From Megaustenia siamemsis (taxonomy: Eukaryota; Mollusca; Gastropoda; Stylommatophora; Ariophantidae): a stretch of 64,000 nt of DNA. Of the stretch, positions 47,397-58,250 are shown piece by piece. Positions within the stretch are counted from its first letter, which is position 1; each line of letters starts with the position of its first letter. The stretch covers positions 83,529,973 through 83,593,972 of the forward strand of contig JAVIAB010000051.1 of NCBI GenBank assembly GCA_032433765.1, written 5' to 3'. The notes below the pieces were generated by a model, which saw nothing but the letters and a program-made list of their open reading frames with translations, was not told the DNA's origin and made no database searches. Made by a program: the position numbers and the translations under genes.

Positions 47397-48489
47397 ATAT
47401 CTACGCAGTACTGCAATGTAATTATTTCGATTAATCTGTTCCAGCGCGCCATTAATTGTTCATTTCAAACTCAACAAATATAAATAATTCATATTGTTCA
47501 TAGCATTAGTCCCTTATCACGGAACAGAAAAACACAATATACCAAAATGTAAATTGAAACTTAAATAGTCAAGACATGGACATAACTGTCAACTTCATAA
47601 CGGAAACAAAAATGCAGATCTGACCTCGCGAGCTAAGTACCAGATGGACCTCTCCTGAATAGGGGTGGGTGTAATATGTGGAATTGTTGGTGGACATAAC
47701 GGCCCTTGCCAGCATCCACCCTGCGAGAAGAAAAACGTATACGTCAAACGAAGTTCTAGCCTGTCGAAGATGGAGGAGTGTGTTAGACACGACTGACATT
47801 TAGGGGGGAATTCTGGACACACACACATATATACGAGTACTGACCATGTGACCAGCTCATCGTGTGCCATGATGTTATTCTTACCTTTCCATCATGAAAC
47901 AGGACAATGAGTCAAGTTCACATTATCAAAAGACTTAAAGGATGAAGAAAAGAAGAAATTGAAACTCCAAATTATATTAGTGGCCGCTGCCGTTGATATG
48001 TTGTCATATTGAAGAAGAAAAAAAAAACACTAATGTTTTAAAGAAAATAAATTTCAAAGATCACGGTTTGTAATTATAGGGCAAACGAACTGTTTTCTAA
48101 GTTAAAAAAGTAAAGATGTAAAATATATCAAGATATTCTCCTATGGTAGTCATTTTTTTTTTAAAAGGCCAACTTTCTGAAACCCCTCGAGATAGAACAA
48201 ATACTGTACGAAAAATGAGTCAAATTTTCATAGAAAACGATGCACATATTTCTAGTTGTACGAGATGAGTAACTTGGAGAAACTGGACTTTTAACTTATT
48301 GATGCGTAATTTGGCTTACTGCTTGTCTTGCCCGGGTAGCACATGCTTGCTTTCCCCTGGGAGCTAGGAACTCAGGATACTGGCTGTAACACTTATCTAT
48401 GGTAGATGAGTCAAAATGTCTAACGGCGACATGTGCTTAGAAAGGACTAGTCAAAACCCATTACGTTCTTACATCATCTTCATGATCTA
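47397..48489. other. No recognisable gene
   Basis: Overlapping small frames at 47569-47870 (minus) have no domain. 'gcccgggtagcacatgcttg' and 'cccctgggagctaggaactc' near 48330-48375 are of unknown origin. Confidence 0.35.
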
Positions 48490-48640
48490 GTTTTTCTATG
48501 TTGAAAATTTGCTCCCAGAACAGTTCCTATTACGTTGCTCTGTCCTGTGCAAGATTTCAAGATACCGCAGAAGTCCACGTTTCGCAGCCATATATTGCTA
48601 TGGGAAAAATACAGCGTCTTCAAAATCGAAGATCTTAAAT
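48490..48640 (-). mobile_element. Short LINE fragment (YGCETW region)
   Basis: The minus strand encodes IAIYGCETWTSAVS before a stop, the conserved post-RT motif of the LINEs in this window. Little else survives. Confidence 0.5.
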
Positions 48641-49356
48641 GTTGATCAATGTATACTATTATATTATTTGTTTATTTATTATGATAGACTTTTATTTTTT
48701 TATATCTCCAGTTACTGGCGTTGCTTATCTTTATCATAAATATAAAACATGCCAATTCAGCTCCACTGTTCTAATTAAAGATCTGAGGATTATTAAACAT
48801 TAATACTGGAAACAAGAAGCAGCTATAAGAAATTAAAAACAAACATGGACAATATCAACAAATAAGACAAGGAGTGCAACAGGGATGTTTATTATTACCA
48901 GATCTATTTTCTTTGTACAGCTAAAATATTTTAAGAACAAACTGCGAAAAAGCCTGGCATTAAAGTGGGGAGAAGCAACATAAACAAACTCAGGTATGCA
49001 GATGACGTAGTATTGATAGCAGAAAACCAACGTAAGCTACACAATCTATTAGATGAAATTGTGACAGAAAGTGAACTAAAAGGCCTGACCCTCAACATAA
49101 AAAAGACAGAAACTATGATAATATCAAAGCAAACAAACATACAAGAAACTAAAGTAACTAAGTGGAGATATCCTGAAACCAGTGAAGAGATTCAAATACC
49201 TGGGATTAATAATAACATCCGATGGCAGATGCACTTCAGAAATTAGAAGCATAATAGAAGAAGCACAGACATAATTCCATCGAATGAAAAACACCCTATG
49301 TATCAAATGATTGTCAATAAATGTTAGAAAATGTGTCTTAGTGCTACATCGAACCT

Positions 49357-49681
49357 AAGGTCAAGTACGAGACTTGAACCGGCGTTTTAGCGCGCGAGTT
49401 TACACCCATTTGTGCTCGGCCGCCTATCCAGACATGTTCGGATATTTCTGTATAGTGTCGCCTCAAGCATCGAAACTCAGATGCGAGGCAACATTCCTCA
49501 CCTTCCCAGGGTAATACCCTGGAACACATTTCTGCCAACGGCTGGGTCGGCCGTGGGGGTATTTTTTTTTTCCAACCACGAGTACAACTCACACTGCTCC
49601 CAGGGGGAATCGAACACGGGTTGTCCGAACGTCGGTAGTCCAGTCGGGTGGTTTTCACAACTAGGCTACCGAGGCCCCAAA
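49357..49681 (-). mobile_element. SINE-B with 9-bp TSD, inserted in LINE-C
   Basis: A complete copy on the minus strand runs from the tail 'aggtcaagtacgagacttga' to the head cctaggctaccgaggcccc-like end (gctaccgaggcccc). B box is reverse of 'gggaatcgaacac'. atcgaacct at 49348-49356 and 49682-49690 is the TSD. It lies within the LINE-C codons for YIEPVLLYG, which join exactly when the SINE is removed. Confidence 0.88.
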
Positions 49682-49807
49682 ATCGAACCTGTTCTACTAT
49701 ATGGAAGCGAGACATGGACAATAAGTAAGACAACACAAAGAACATTAGAGGCAGCTGAGATGTGGTTTATAAGAAGAATATTACGAATTCCATGGATAGC
49801 AAAAATT

Positions 49808-50588
49808 CATCATCATGTACCATACCGGTTGGCTTAGGCGATCATGTCCCTCCACAATCTTCTATCTACAGTGCATCGTATCAGTTCTGTTGTTGACTCT
49901 TTTCCATGCCATGACACCAAGCTATTTTCTCTCTTTGTCGTCCACGATCTCTCTTTCCTTTTATTTTGCCAGTTGTAACCAAATATTTTAACTTTCCTCT
50001 TCTCATGATGTGCCCGAAAAATGTTGATTGTTTCTTTCTGATGTTTTTAAGAGCTCCCTTTTTGTTTTGGCCTCTTTGAGAACTTCCTCATTGGTCTTTT
50101 TAGCTGTCCAGGGAACTTTCAACATTCTTCTGATAAATCCCATCTCTGTGGCCTCTAATCGTCTTTTCATTTGTTTGTCTACTGTCCATGATTCGCTTCC
50201 ATAGGTCAGAATTGGTTCTATATAGTACCGATGAACTCTCTTTCTCATTTTTATTGACACAGATTTGTTGCATAAAATATTTTTCATTTTCTGAAATGCT
50301 ATTTTGGCCTGAGCTATTCTGCTTTTTATTTCTGTGGTGCATCTCCCATCTGATGTTATTATTGTGCCCAAGTATTTGAAACGTTGCACTTGTTTCAGAT
50401 TTGTCTCGTTTATTTTTATGCTGCATGATGGTGATGATTGTTTCTTCGATATAACCATTACTTCTGTTTTCTTACTATTCAGACTGAGACCTTTCTTGTT
50501 GCTTTCTTCTACTATTATGTCTATCATTTCTTGTAGTTCGTTCTCTGTCTCTGCTATTAAGACTGTGTCATCCGCATATCGCAAATTA
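49808..50588 (-). mobile_element. LINE-B, second copy, inserted in LINE-C
   Basis: The minus strand encodes VNLRYADDTVLIAETENELQ, KKTEVMVISKKQSSPSCSIK, KYLGTIITSDGRC, YGSESWTVDKQMKRRLEATE and RMLKVPWTAKKTNEEVLKEA, with frames mostly intact. It begins at the (ATG)n 3' tail by 49808 and is truncated just upstream of YADD. 'gcaaaaatt' at 49799-49807 and 'caaaaatt' at about 50589 look like the target duplication. It differs from the 12-kb copy at scattered positions only. Confidence 0.85.
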
Positions 50589-50790
50589 ACAAAAATTACA
50601 AATAAAGAATGTTTTAGATTCCTTATTTTAGCAAAAATTACAAATAAAGAATGTTTTAGATTCTTTATTTTAGCAAAAATTACAAATAAAGAATGTTTTA
50701 GATTCTTTATTTTAGCAAAAATTACAAATAAGGAATGTTTTAGATTCTTTATTTTAGCAAACATTACAAATAAAGAATGTTTAAAACGAG
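50589..50790. repeat. 42-bp minisatellite inside LINE-C
   Basis: Five units of aaaaattacaaataaagaat plus 'gttttagattctttattttagc'. The unit is 14 codons long and encodes AKITNKECFRFLIL in the LINE-C frame. That peptide begins with residues that follow RIPWIAK in the element, so the array grew from LINE coding sequence and kept its frame. Confidence 0.9.
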
Positions 50791-50988
50791 CCAAAAAAAA
50801 AAATCCCAGATATATCGTCAAAATCATATGGAAGAGACATTCTATATTTATTGGACAGGTTATGCGAAAAGAAGGCAATGAGAATACTATAGCAAAAGGC
50901 ACAACGAATGGAAAGAAGAGCAGAGGAAAATCGAGAGAAAAATTATTGAACCACTTATCCAAATGGCATAATATAATAAAGGATCGCC

Positions 50989-51318
50989 GGCTGAAATGAT
51001 GAGACGCATGAAGGACCGAATGATGTGGAGGGAGGTTATCGCCGGCTGAAATGATGAGACGCATGAAGGACCGAATGATGTGGAGGGAGGTTATCGCCGG
51101 CTGAAATGATGAGACGCATGAAGGACCGAATGATGTGGAGGGAGGTTATCGCCTGCTGAAATGATGAGACGCATGAAGGATCGAATAATGTGGAGGGAGG
51201 TTATCGCCGGCTGAAATGATGAGTCGCATGAAGGACCGAATGATGTGGAGGGAGGTTATCGCCTGCTGAAATGATGAGACGCATGAAGGACCGAATGATG
51301 TGGAGGGAGGTTATCGCC
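50989..51318. repeat. 55-bp minisatellite from LINE-C 3' coding end
   Basis: Six exact-period units start at 50989, 51044, 51099, 51154, 51209 and 51264, each 'ggctgaaatgatgagacgca' to 'gggaggttatcgcc'. The first unit is in frame with the upstream LINE-C reading (AEMMRRMKDRMMWREVIA). 55 is not a multiple of three, so later units fall out of frame. Confidence 0.95.
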
Positions 51319-51345
51319 TGCTCCGCCCGACATGGCAAGATTGTG

Positions 51346-52869
51346 ATAATGTTCTAATTAAATAATAAAATACACATAGTAAAAGAAGAAAGAAATATTT
51401 TCTCTGGTGCAAAGTTCAAAATAAAAATTAATTTTTAATCGACACCCGGATGTTTAGAGAAAGTGGCTATCAAATAAGGACAGTCGAATTCACTTAGATT
51501 TGTAATTGAAGATAACCCCATTTGTTTTACTTACATTTGGTGGTGTGTCTCTATATATCACTACTAAAACAGTGGAGTTTCAGCATTTCCTAATATGAAA
51601 ACAATGGCAAGAAAAATACAGAATGAATGTTGAAGATAACATAACAATGTCCTTAAGAAAAATTATGCGGCAAATTTTGAAGTTGGATTCCCGGAAAGTG
51701 AAAAGGATAACGTCGAATTAGATATTAGATTATTAGTTAAGTATTAGATTAGTGATAGATTAAATTATTTAAATATCAGATTAACTTCAATGTGAAATTA
51801 ATTAAAAATTACATTAATTAATAAACACTAGATTAGCTAAAGATTAGATTTGTCTATTACTTTCACTATCTATTATCTTAAAGGCATTTTCGCACTACTG
51901 AGGTCTGACGTGGGGGGGGGGGGAGAGAGAAGAGATTGGGGGGGGGGGGGCTTATAAAACCGAAAAATAAAAGCTGCTAGTCCAGTGTTTCATCGTGGTG
52001 TTCGGGTCAAAACTTATTTTGATCAAATATTATGTTCATCAAATACTAAAGACTCATTAATACAAGGTTTGAATTAAATTTCAAGAAACCTTTTTTATTT
52101 CCAATAGCATATTACACATCTATTTCCATGTAAATGTTGCGAAAATGTCTATTAGCATTTGTAAAGTGAATGTCTACTATTAATATTTGGAGAAAAAAAC
52201 ACGCATTTACAGGAAATTCTCCTACATGAAAAAACTATCACTGTTTTAATATTAAAAAAAAAATATGCTTGATGGAGTCACACAAAAATGTTCCACTATC
52301 ATCGTAAAAAGCCGAAAATTGATGTTCACTGTATGTGTTGAAGAAAATGAGTAATAGCAATAGATAATGTGTATGTTACGAAGGTCAACAACAGAAATGA
52401 TAAATAACTGTCGAGATCGAAAGTTGTGGAGAGACATGATCACCTACGCCAGCAGGCCCGGTGCATGATGATGATTAATTTGTATGTTACGAGAATAACC
52501 GAAGTAGAACAATTTCAGGAAAATCGCGCGGTATTCAGTTGTTCTGTATATGATAAACAGACATATTAAAATAACATTAAGCTAAATACCATAAACTCGT
52601 TTGAACGTAACACACTTTGAAGGCAATTATGTACGTATTTACACATATACCGGGTTGTCTGTGGCATTGCGGTTAATGTGTTCACTTGACGAAATAGAAT
52701 TCATGGTTGAATCAATACCATAATCTTGATTGATGAGTTACGACAAGGCGAGCAGTTTGGGGTTTACAGTTTTTTTTTTTACAAACTCTCACTTAAAGGT
52801 AATGTTAACAGAATTAACTCGCATCTTTCATATAGCGTCTTTGTGTTTTTATTTTCGTTACATTAATTT
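51346..52869. other. No recognisable gene; AT-rich with poly-G runs
   Basis: Two G tracts near 51914-51950 lie within an AT-rich region. 'ttagattagt'-like phrases recur at 51715-51860 without a strict period. Confidence 0.4.
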
Positions 52870-53215
52870 ATAACAGCCGTTGCTTGCTTTCTTGCGTTCG
52901 CCCGATGACTAAAGGAATACACTTCTTCATCATCCGCCCTTAAAAGGACGTTAAGTGACGTGTACACGTTGCGTTCTGGTTTGCAGTAAAACTGTGATAT
53001 TTGCGCCTTTCAGCCAAAAACATCCGACTTCAGCATGTTGTTTTTGAGTTATCTTCCTTCTTCGATCCCCACTCACTTGGCCAGACTGGACAGGTGTCTG
53101 TTTCTAGAGGAACCTCGAAGAGGTGGAGTAGGGTTTGGATAGTTCCGGTTCACCGATCCTGGCTCACGCCATCAGCTTTGGTCCGCTGACAGCTCTCTGC
53201 TGCTGGGAGGCGCCT
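52870..53215 (-). mobile_element. R3 element, near full length
   Basis: Inverted relative to the 4016 copy, with the tail ('gcttgctttcttgcgttcgc') at its left end. It includes 'ccgcccttaaaaggacgtta', 'catccgacttcagcatg' and 'gagaggcgcc'-type sequence at the far end. No TSD identified. Confidence 0.75.
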
Positions 53216-53239
53216 TACCTTCTTAACAACCTTTTATTT

Positions 53240-53465
53240 GAGGCCGAGGAGAGCGGGTGGAAAAATAATCGATAAATTGTCTGGCCCCGATCCACGAGAA
53301 CGTGGATTCGAATCCCGGTGGGGTAAAATGTTTTTTTCTGTCTGGGGTGGGACAAAAAACCCAGGTTCAAACACTTCCTGACGACTGTTCATGTCAAGCG
53401 GCCTTTATTCTCCGATCATATATGTCCACACGGCAGACCCCAGTAAGAGGATAATGCCCTAAAAT
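53240..53465 (+). mobile_element. SINE-F, tRNA-derived
   Basis: The head aggccgaggagagcgggtgg is A-box-like and GGATTCGAATCCC (53304-53316) is a perfect B box. The body contains 'caagcggcctttattctccg', also found in a fragment at 54573-54668. The head may derive from a tRNA of the Leu/Ser type with a long variable arm, but I am not sure. Confidence 0.7.
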
Positions 53466-53649
53466 TAGTCTCTTTTTTTACATATATATGTGTTTATATG
53501 TGTTCATATGTGTTTGTATATGTTAATTAACTCTAAACTAGTTTACACCAAGCTACAATATTTTGCACTCTATGGTCCAACATATAAAAAAAGACTGCCT
53601 TTCTTTGTCTATCTCTGCTAGTCTACCCAGAATAATTAGTCTATTTCCA

Positions 53650-53960
53650 AGTCCACTGAATGGAGATGTTGTAGGTTTCGATCAGTTTTAGTTCGCTTTG
53701 AGGTTGCACTAAGGCAAAACATGGAAGAGAAAAAACGCAAGCTTTTGTCTCATGATAAAAGATGGAAAATCCTGTGGATCAGTGGGCCTGACGTTCATTC
53801 TGTGGCTGTGTGTGTTGTCAAACATTGGTAGAATTAGCCACGAGAGAAGTTTTTCGACAAAAACCCACCCCAAAAAATACACAATAACCTGCACTAAACT
53901 GTCTGACAAGACGAAAAGGGCAACATATATTTGTGTGTGTGTGTGTGTGTATGTGTGTGT
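53650..53960 (+). mobile_element. LINE 3' fragment with decayed terminal finger
   Basis: It aligns with 4410-4575: 'cctgtggatcagtgggcctg', 'agccacgagagaag', 'gacaagacgaaaagggc'. The finger Cys residues are partly lost (CVLSNIGRISHERSF). It ends in a GT tract (53934-53964), where the other copy ends in an AT tract. Confidence 0.75.
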
Positions 53961-54572
53961 GTGTATATTGAGTGCTTTGAAAAGATACAATAACATACGA
54001 CGATGATATTACAGATTTGCGAACAAGACAAGACCAAAAAAACCTGACGTTACAACAAACCAAGTACAATTTCCTTAAAATCTGAAAAAAAATATCAGAA
54101 ATATCTGTAAAGTTTTATAACGCTTTCATGAAAGTACACACAAAATAAGACGTCATATAGCAACAAAAGTCGAAATAAGAGCGGTACTAGAACCCTGAAT
54201 AGAAAAGTGGCATGAATCTGAAAATAAATGAAATGAAATGAACATCAAGCTAAATTCAATAAAAGAATGAAATGAGATAATCCCACTGGGATTTTATAAA
54301 CCAAAGCGAGCTAAGAGACAGTTTTCCAAAGTGAAACGATTGCGTTTATCCGTGGAGCATAAGATCATATCAGTAACACCGATGTCTATACATCACCAGA
54401 ATGGTCCAGGGCATTAAAATGGATCGCCACAGCAGTACCAGAATCAAATGGGATGTTACAAATATGCTTACGGAAACAATAACATAAACGTTAGCTGTCT
54501 CACCAAATTAGGTGTTCCAGCAGCGTTGGCAAATGTGAACTTAGATCAACTTAATATCTACCAATTATTTTA

Positions 54573-54668
54573 TTTAGGGTGAAATAAAAATCCCGAGTCT
54601 CACACGCCGTGGCGACTGCTTTGACCAAGCGGCCTTTATCCCTCCGATCCTGGCGTGAGCCCCACGAC
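54573..54668 (+). repeat. SINE-F-like fragment
   Basis: 'tgaccaagcggcctttatcc' and 'ctccgatcctggcgtgagcc' match the body of SINE-F. No head. Confidence 0.45.
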
Positions 54669-54705
54669 ATACATCAGCAATTGTAATATGTAACGTAAAA
54701 GAAAG

Positions 54706-54810
54706 TTACGTCATTTATTCATTATGTCGAAATTATTCGGTGCGACTTTCGCAAAGCTGCCCTTACGATGTGGTAAGAACAATTAGGACTTCCGTTTCCA
54801 AGATGGCGGA
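54706..54810 (+). promoter_or_regulatory. CRE + ETS + YY1 motif cluster
   Basis: TTACGTCA (54706-54713), ACTTCCG (54788-54794) and AAGATGGCGG (54800-54809) lie within 105 bp. In animals these motifs cluster in TATA-less housekeeping promoters. A short palindromic repeat 'aatatagtgcatattctc' follows (54810-54890, four units). No transcript can be assigned by eye. Confidence 0.35.
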
Positions 54811-54895
54811 ATATAGTGCATATTCTCTCGATCTGAATATAGTGCATATTCTCCGGAATATAGTGCATATTCTCGGAATATGCTGCATAAAGTGC
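54808..54895. repeat. Short tandem repeat with internal palindrome
   Basis: 'gaatatagtgcatattctc' occurs three times with a fourth degenerate unit. Each unit holds GAATAT...ATATTC inverted arms. Confidence 0.85.
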
Positions 54896-55560
54896 ATTTG
54901 GGGACAGATTAATGTCGGCTCTCACAATACAATTTTCTGCGTTAAAGTCCAAATTATGTTCTACTTAACAAATCTGCGCCGATGAAGCGGAGCTTCACAC
55001 GGCAATATTCCTTTTTGACAAGTCAAGTGTTGTGAATGTGACCTTCCACCGTCTAGAGTTGATCTGCGGTTTACGTCAACACATTGAATGCTGTTCAATG
55101 ACCGTCGTTGGAATTGTTTGACGCCAGTTATTTACATGTTACAACTCATTAATGTGGACTACTCTGTCAAGTCAACCGAAGTTTTTTTTCTCTTTAAGGA
55201 ATTTACACCGTGTTTCGTTCGTTGTAGGCTGCATTCACTAGGGTAATCGTGAATCTATGGGGGCAGCCATTGTTGTGTGTGCTACGTTATCATAATGGCT
55301 CATCGTATATCCCTAGACCGGCCATACGCTAATCTTACGGTCTGTTGTTTGATATGCGACAGAGATAATCCGACGACTAACTGTGTATTATACAGGGTGT
55401 TTCTAAAGTCGCAGTGCAGTGAATTTCTACTCTGGGAAGAAAAACGTCACCAGAAATGCGGTTAACTAATGCGTCACACAAATTGTAAAATATTCAAATA
55501 TACTTGACTGCTATCGGCGAGCTTATAATGGGTAATGTTGGTATTAACACAATAAAATGC

Positions 55561-56422
55561 CTAAAGCATATGTTGAAAATGTCCACCACGGGCCTCAAGA
55601 CATGTCGTGATTCGTCTTTCCATATTTGCGAAAACCTTCAGAATAATGTCTGGTGATATTTGTTTAATCTTGTCTACTATTTCAGTCTTTAGGTCATTAA
55701 TTGTCTGCGGATTATTTTCATAAACTTTCCCCTTCAATGCCCCCCACAGATAATAATCTGGGGGTGTTAGATCTGGTGAACGAGCAGGCCAGATTCCACG
55801 TGAAATAATGCGATTTGCAAATATGCTTTCTAAATAATTGAGTGTTGTTGTGGCTGTGTGTGCTGTTGCCCCATCCTGCTGAAACCAGGATCCCATAATT
55901 TCCCGTTCTGTAAGGTGTGCTATGAACGGTTCCAGAATTAAAGTACGGTAACGTTCTGCATTTATTGTTTCATTAAAAAATATAGGTCCTATTATCCGCA
56001 TACGACTTATAGCGCACCACACTCCGACTTTTTGATCGTATAGCGGCACTTGATGAAATTCATGGGGGTTTTCACTGCTCCACAGCCGATTGTTCTGACT
56101 GTTCACATAACCGGATAAATGAAACCAGGCCTCATCAGTGAAAAAAAGTGACGTCAAGGATGGCAGCGCCATGTTCATAAATAAAATTCTGAAACCACAT
56201 GCAGTAGTTTAAACGGGATTCATAATCTCTTTCTTGGAGTTGAGACACTTCAGTTAATTTGTATGGACGATAGTGTAGTTCACTTCTTAAAACCTTGTGA
56301 ACAGAACTCTTAGATATTTGCACCTGTTGAGACAAGTGGTTTAAAGATGCATTTGGACTCATTGTAATTCTGTCTTGGAGTTCCATAATTTGGTCTTGTG
56401 AAATTGAAGGTCTTCCAGATCG
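55561..56422 (-). pseudogene. IS630/mariner-like transposase, N-terminally truncated and frameshifted
   Basis: It starts within HRSGRPSISQDQ. A second helix-turn-helix follows (SPNASLNHLSQQVQISKSSV), then the catalytic FFTDEAWFHLSGYVN, WFQQDGATAHTA and SPDLTPPDYYLWG motifs. The C-terminal MERRITTCLEARGGHFQHML is complete. One indel near 56165 shifts the frame between VTF and FTDEAW. The first DNA-binding half is lost at the fusion point. About 38 residues separate the second and third Asp. Confidence 0.88.
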
Positions 56423-56552
56423 GTGGGTGTTTCTTTAATGACTGTGCATTATTTGAAAATCTAGTTGTTCCAATTTATTTATGTAAATCACGCATCATGT
56501 ACTGCTGTAGCTTGTTCCTTTTTCGGTAAAGTTAAACATATAACATCACTAT

Positions 56553-57602
56553 TCACAAAAGGTATTCGAAATATCCACCATGTCTTAGTTGGCAAATGTT
56601 GATACGTTTTTTCATATTGTCAAAAACCTTACGCAGTATGGGCTGTGTAACATTATTAATGTTGTTGGCGATTGAAACCTGCAGCTCATCGAGTGTGTGG
56701 GGATTGTTTTCGTACACTTTTCCTTTCAGTTCACCCCAGAGATAGTAGTCCATGGGAGTAAGATCAGGAGACCGTGCAGGCCAACTTCCGCGAGAGATTA
56801 TACGATTAGCAAAAATTTCATATAAAAATTCCAGTGATTTTACAGCAGTGTGAGCAGTTGCGCCATCTTGTTGAAACCAAGCTTTTTCAATTTTTGGCTC
56901 AGAAAGTTGGGTTACGAATCGCTCCAGTATGTTAATCCTGTATCTTTCTGAATTTATTGTGTCATAGAAGAAAATTGGGCCGATTATCCGCTGACGACTC
57001 ATTGCACACCACACTCCTACTTTCTGATCGTGGAGAGGCACTGGGTGCAATGCATGTGGATTTTCATCACTCCAAAGACGATCATTCTGCCTATTCACGT
57101 ACCCAGACAAATGGAACCATGCTTCATCTGTGAAGAAAGTGAAATCAAGGATTTCCTCACCTTCTTGGGCTAGAAAATTCTCAAACCACATACAGTAATT
57201 AATTCTGGATTGGTGATCTAATTCTTTTAATTGAGGAACGACGGAAAATTTGTACGGATGTAACTTTAATTTTTTTTTTTTCAGAACTCTATGAACAGTA
57301 CTGCTTGATTTGTGTACTTGTTGAGCCAGCTTTCTTATTGATTTGCCAGGACTCATTAGAATGCTGTCCTGGATGTTGAGAGATGTTACTTCAAGAACAG
57401 ATGGTCTACCAGGACGGCTAACATCATGTACACTACCGGTGTTTTGAAATTTGATCATTAAATTACTCACAGTATTTCGATGAGGCACTGGTGTATCAGG
57501 AAATCTATTCACAAATTGTTCAACAACCCCATTCGAATACTTGCCGCCGTTACGGAACACATGCTCCACTATAAATACTCTTTCTTCAATCGTTAACACC
57601 AT
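56553..57602 (-). CDS. IS630/mariner-like transposase, intact 349-codon ORF
   Basis: A single uninterrupted frame from MVLTIEERVF to GGYFEYLL. Residues 1-60 form the first DNA-binding half, GRPSV (about 65-69) is the linker, and 76-120 a second helix-turn-helix. Catalytic Asp are D159 (FTDEAWF), D246 (WFQQDGATAHTA) and D285 (SPDLTPMDYYLWG), with 38 residues between the last two. Mariner proper has 34. The length is normal for the superfamily, and the two transposases here share the W-P-A-R-S-P-D-L-T-P motif. The intact frame suggests recent activity, though the proximal inverted repeat lacks its outermost bases. Confidence 0.9.
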   Translation of the reverse strand: MVLTIEERVFIVEHVFRNGGKYSNGVVEQFVNRFPDTPVPHRNTVSNLMIKFQNTGSVHDVSRPGRPSVLEVTSLNIQDSILMSPGKSIRKLAQQVHKSSSTVHRVLKKKKLKLHPYKFSVVPQLKELDHQSRINYCMWFENFLAQEGEEILDFTFFTDEAWFHLSGYVNRQNDRLWSDENPHALHPVPLHDQKVGVWCAMSRQRIIGPIFFYDTINSERYRINILERFVTQLSEPKIEKAWFQQDGATAHTAVKSLEFLYEIFANRIISRGSWPARSPDLTPMDYYLWGELKGKVYENNPHTLDELQVSIANNINNVTQPILRKVFDNMKKRINICQLRHGGYFEYLL

Positions 57603-57745
57603 TGTAAGCCAGATCTATCATGTAGCAGTGATGTTTAAATGAACACGTAAATGGTGCTTGAACTATTACGTCATACATAGATAAAATTTAGGTGCGTAAT
57701 TATTTCAACAACAAAAAATGCACAGTCATTAAAGAGACACCCTAT

Positions 57746-58250
57746 ATGTTCGGAATTGGAGTAAACAAAAACTAACATCATCAAGCGCTACACATTTTTA
57801 AAAAATATGACGATCATTATTTTCAGGAGGACGTGAACTTCCGGTCAATATGGTGGATAGACGGCAGGAACCATTAAAGGCTATGTCTGAAAAGTGTTCC
57901 TTGTTGCACTTTCCTCATATTCCAAGTCCGGCTTGTTGCATGAGCTACTGAGTTAAGTGCTCTGTGCACACCGTGAGATGTGTGTCTCATCCGTTTTGAT
58001 AATGTTTCGATATTCCCTTTGTGTGCAATGAATGATGATATCGTATGACAAGGAACAGTTGGCTGTGTTCACTTTCTGTGCGGTTTCGCCTTATGTCTTT
58101 TGGTGTGTGCTGAGACTGCTATGATAGGGACTACATTTACCTTTCTTTGTTTGGGAGATGAGTTAGTAATTCGGATGATTCCACTGGCACGGGCGGTTGA
58201 TCAATTATGGATTATAATACGTTTGCAGTTATATTGGGGCCTTCCATAAC
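57746..58250 (-). mobile_element. R4 LINE 3' copy
   Basis: The reverse complement of 62124-62620 with roughly 85-90 percent identity by eye. It includes the QPPVPVESSELLTHLPNKER frame and a 3' UTR with 'ttcctgccgtctatccacca'. The composite DNA transposon entered at TA in 'ctgtgtattaTAtgttcgg'. The few bases of R4 beyond it lie at about 55378-55390. Confidence 0.8.

Larger units (their letters stand above)
48835..51345 (+). mobile_element. LINE-C, split by SINE-B and LINE-B and carrying two internal minisatellites
   Basis: Pieces in order: RT motif IRQGVQQGCLL-like (about 48865); RYADDVVLIAENQRKLHNLL (about 48995-49055); insertion of SINE-B; YGSETWTISKTTQRTLEAAE and RILRIPWIAK (to 49807); insertion of LINE-B; then AKITNKE repeated by a 42-bp array; IIWKRHSIFIGQVMRKEGNE; and a terminal MMRRMKDRMMWREVIA block repeated as a 55-bp array. 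Removing insertions and extra repeat units gives one colinear LINE C-terminal half. Stops and frameshifts are present, so it is inactive. Confidence 0.82.
55393..57744 (-). mobile_element. Composite of two IS630/mariner-like elements in one TA site
   Basis: The outer ends are cagggtgtttctaaagtcgc (left) and the inverse of tagggtgtctctttaatgac (right), matching at about 18 of 26 positions. TA is duplicated at 55391-55392 and 57745-57746. Inside are two same-direction transposase genes. Near 56424 the upstream one is cut at its HRSGRPS codons and joined directly to an internal end 'ggtgtttctttaatgactgt'. A paralogous R4 copy at 62124-62640 supplies the empty site. Confidence 0.85.

Noticed and set aside
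50003..51064. 353-codon minus-strand open frame as one gene
   Set aside because: It is a chimera: the C-terminal part is LINE-B RT, while the N-terminal part is the antisense of a 42-bp array and of LINE-C.
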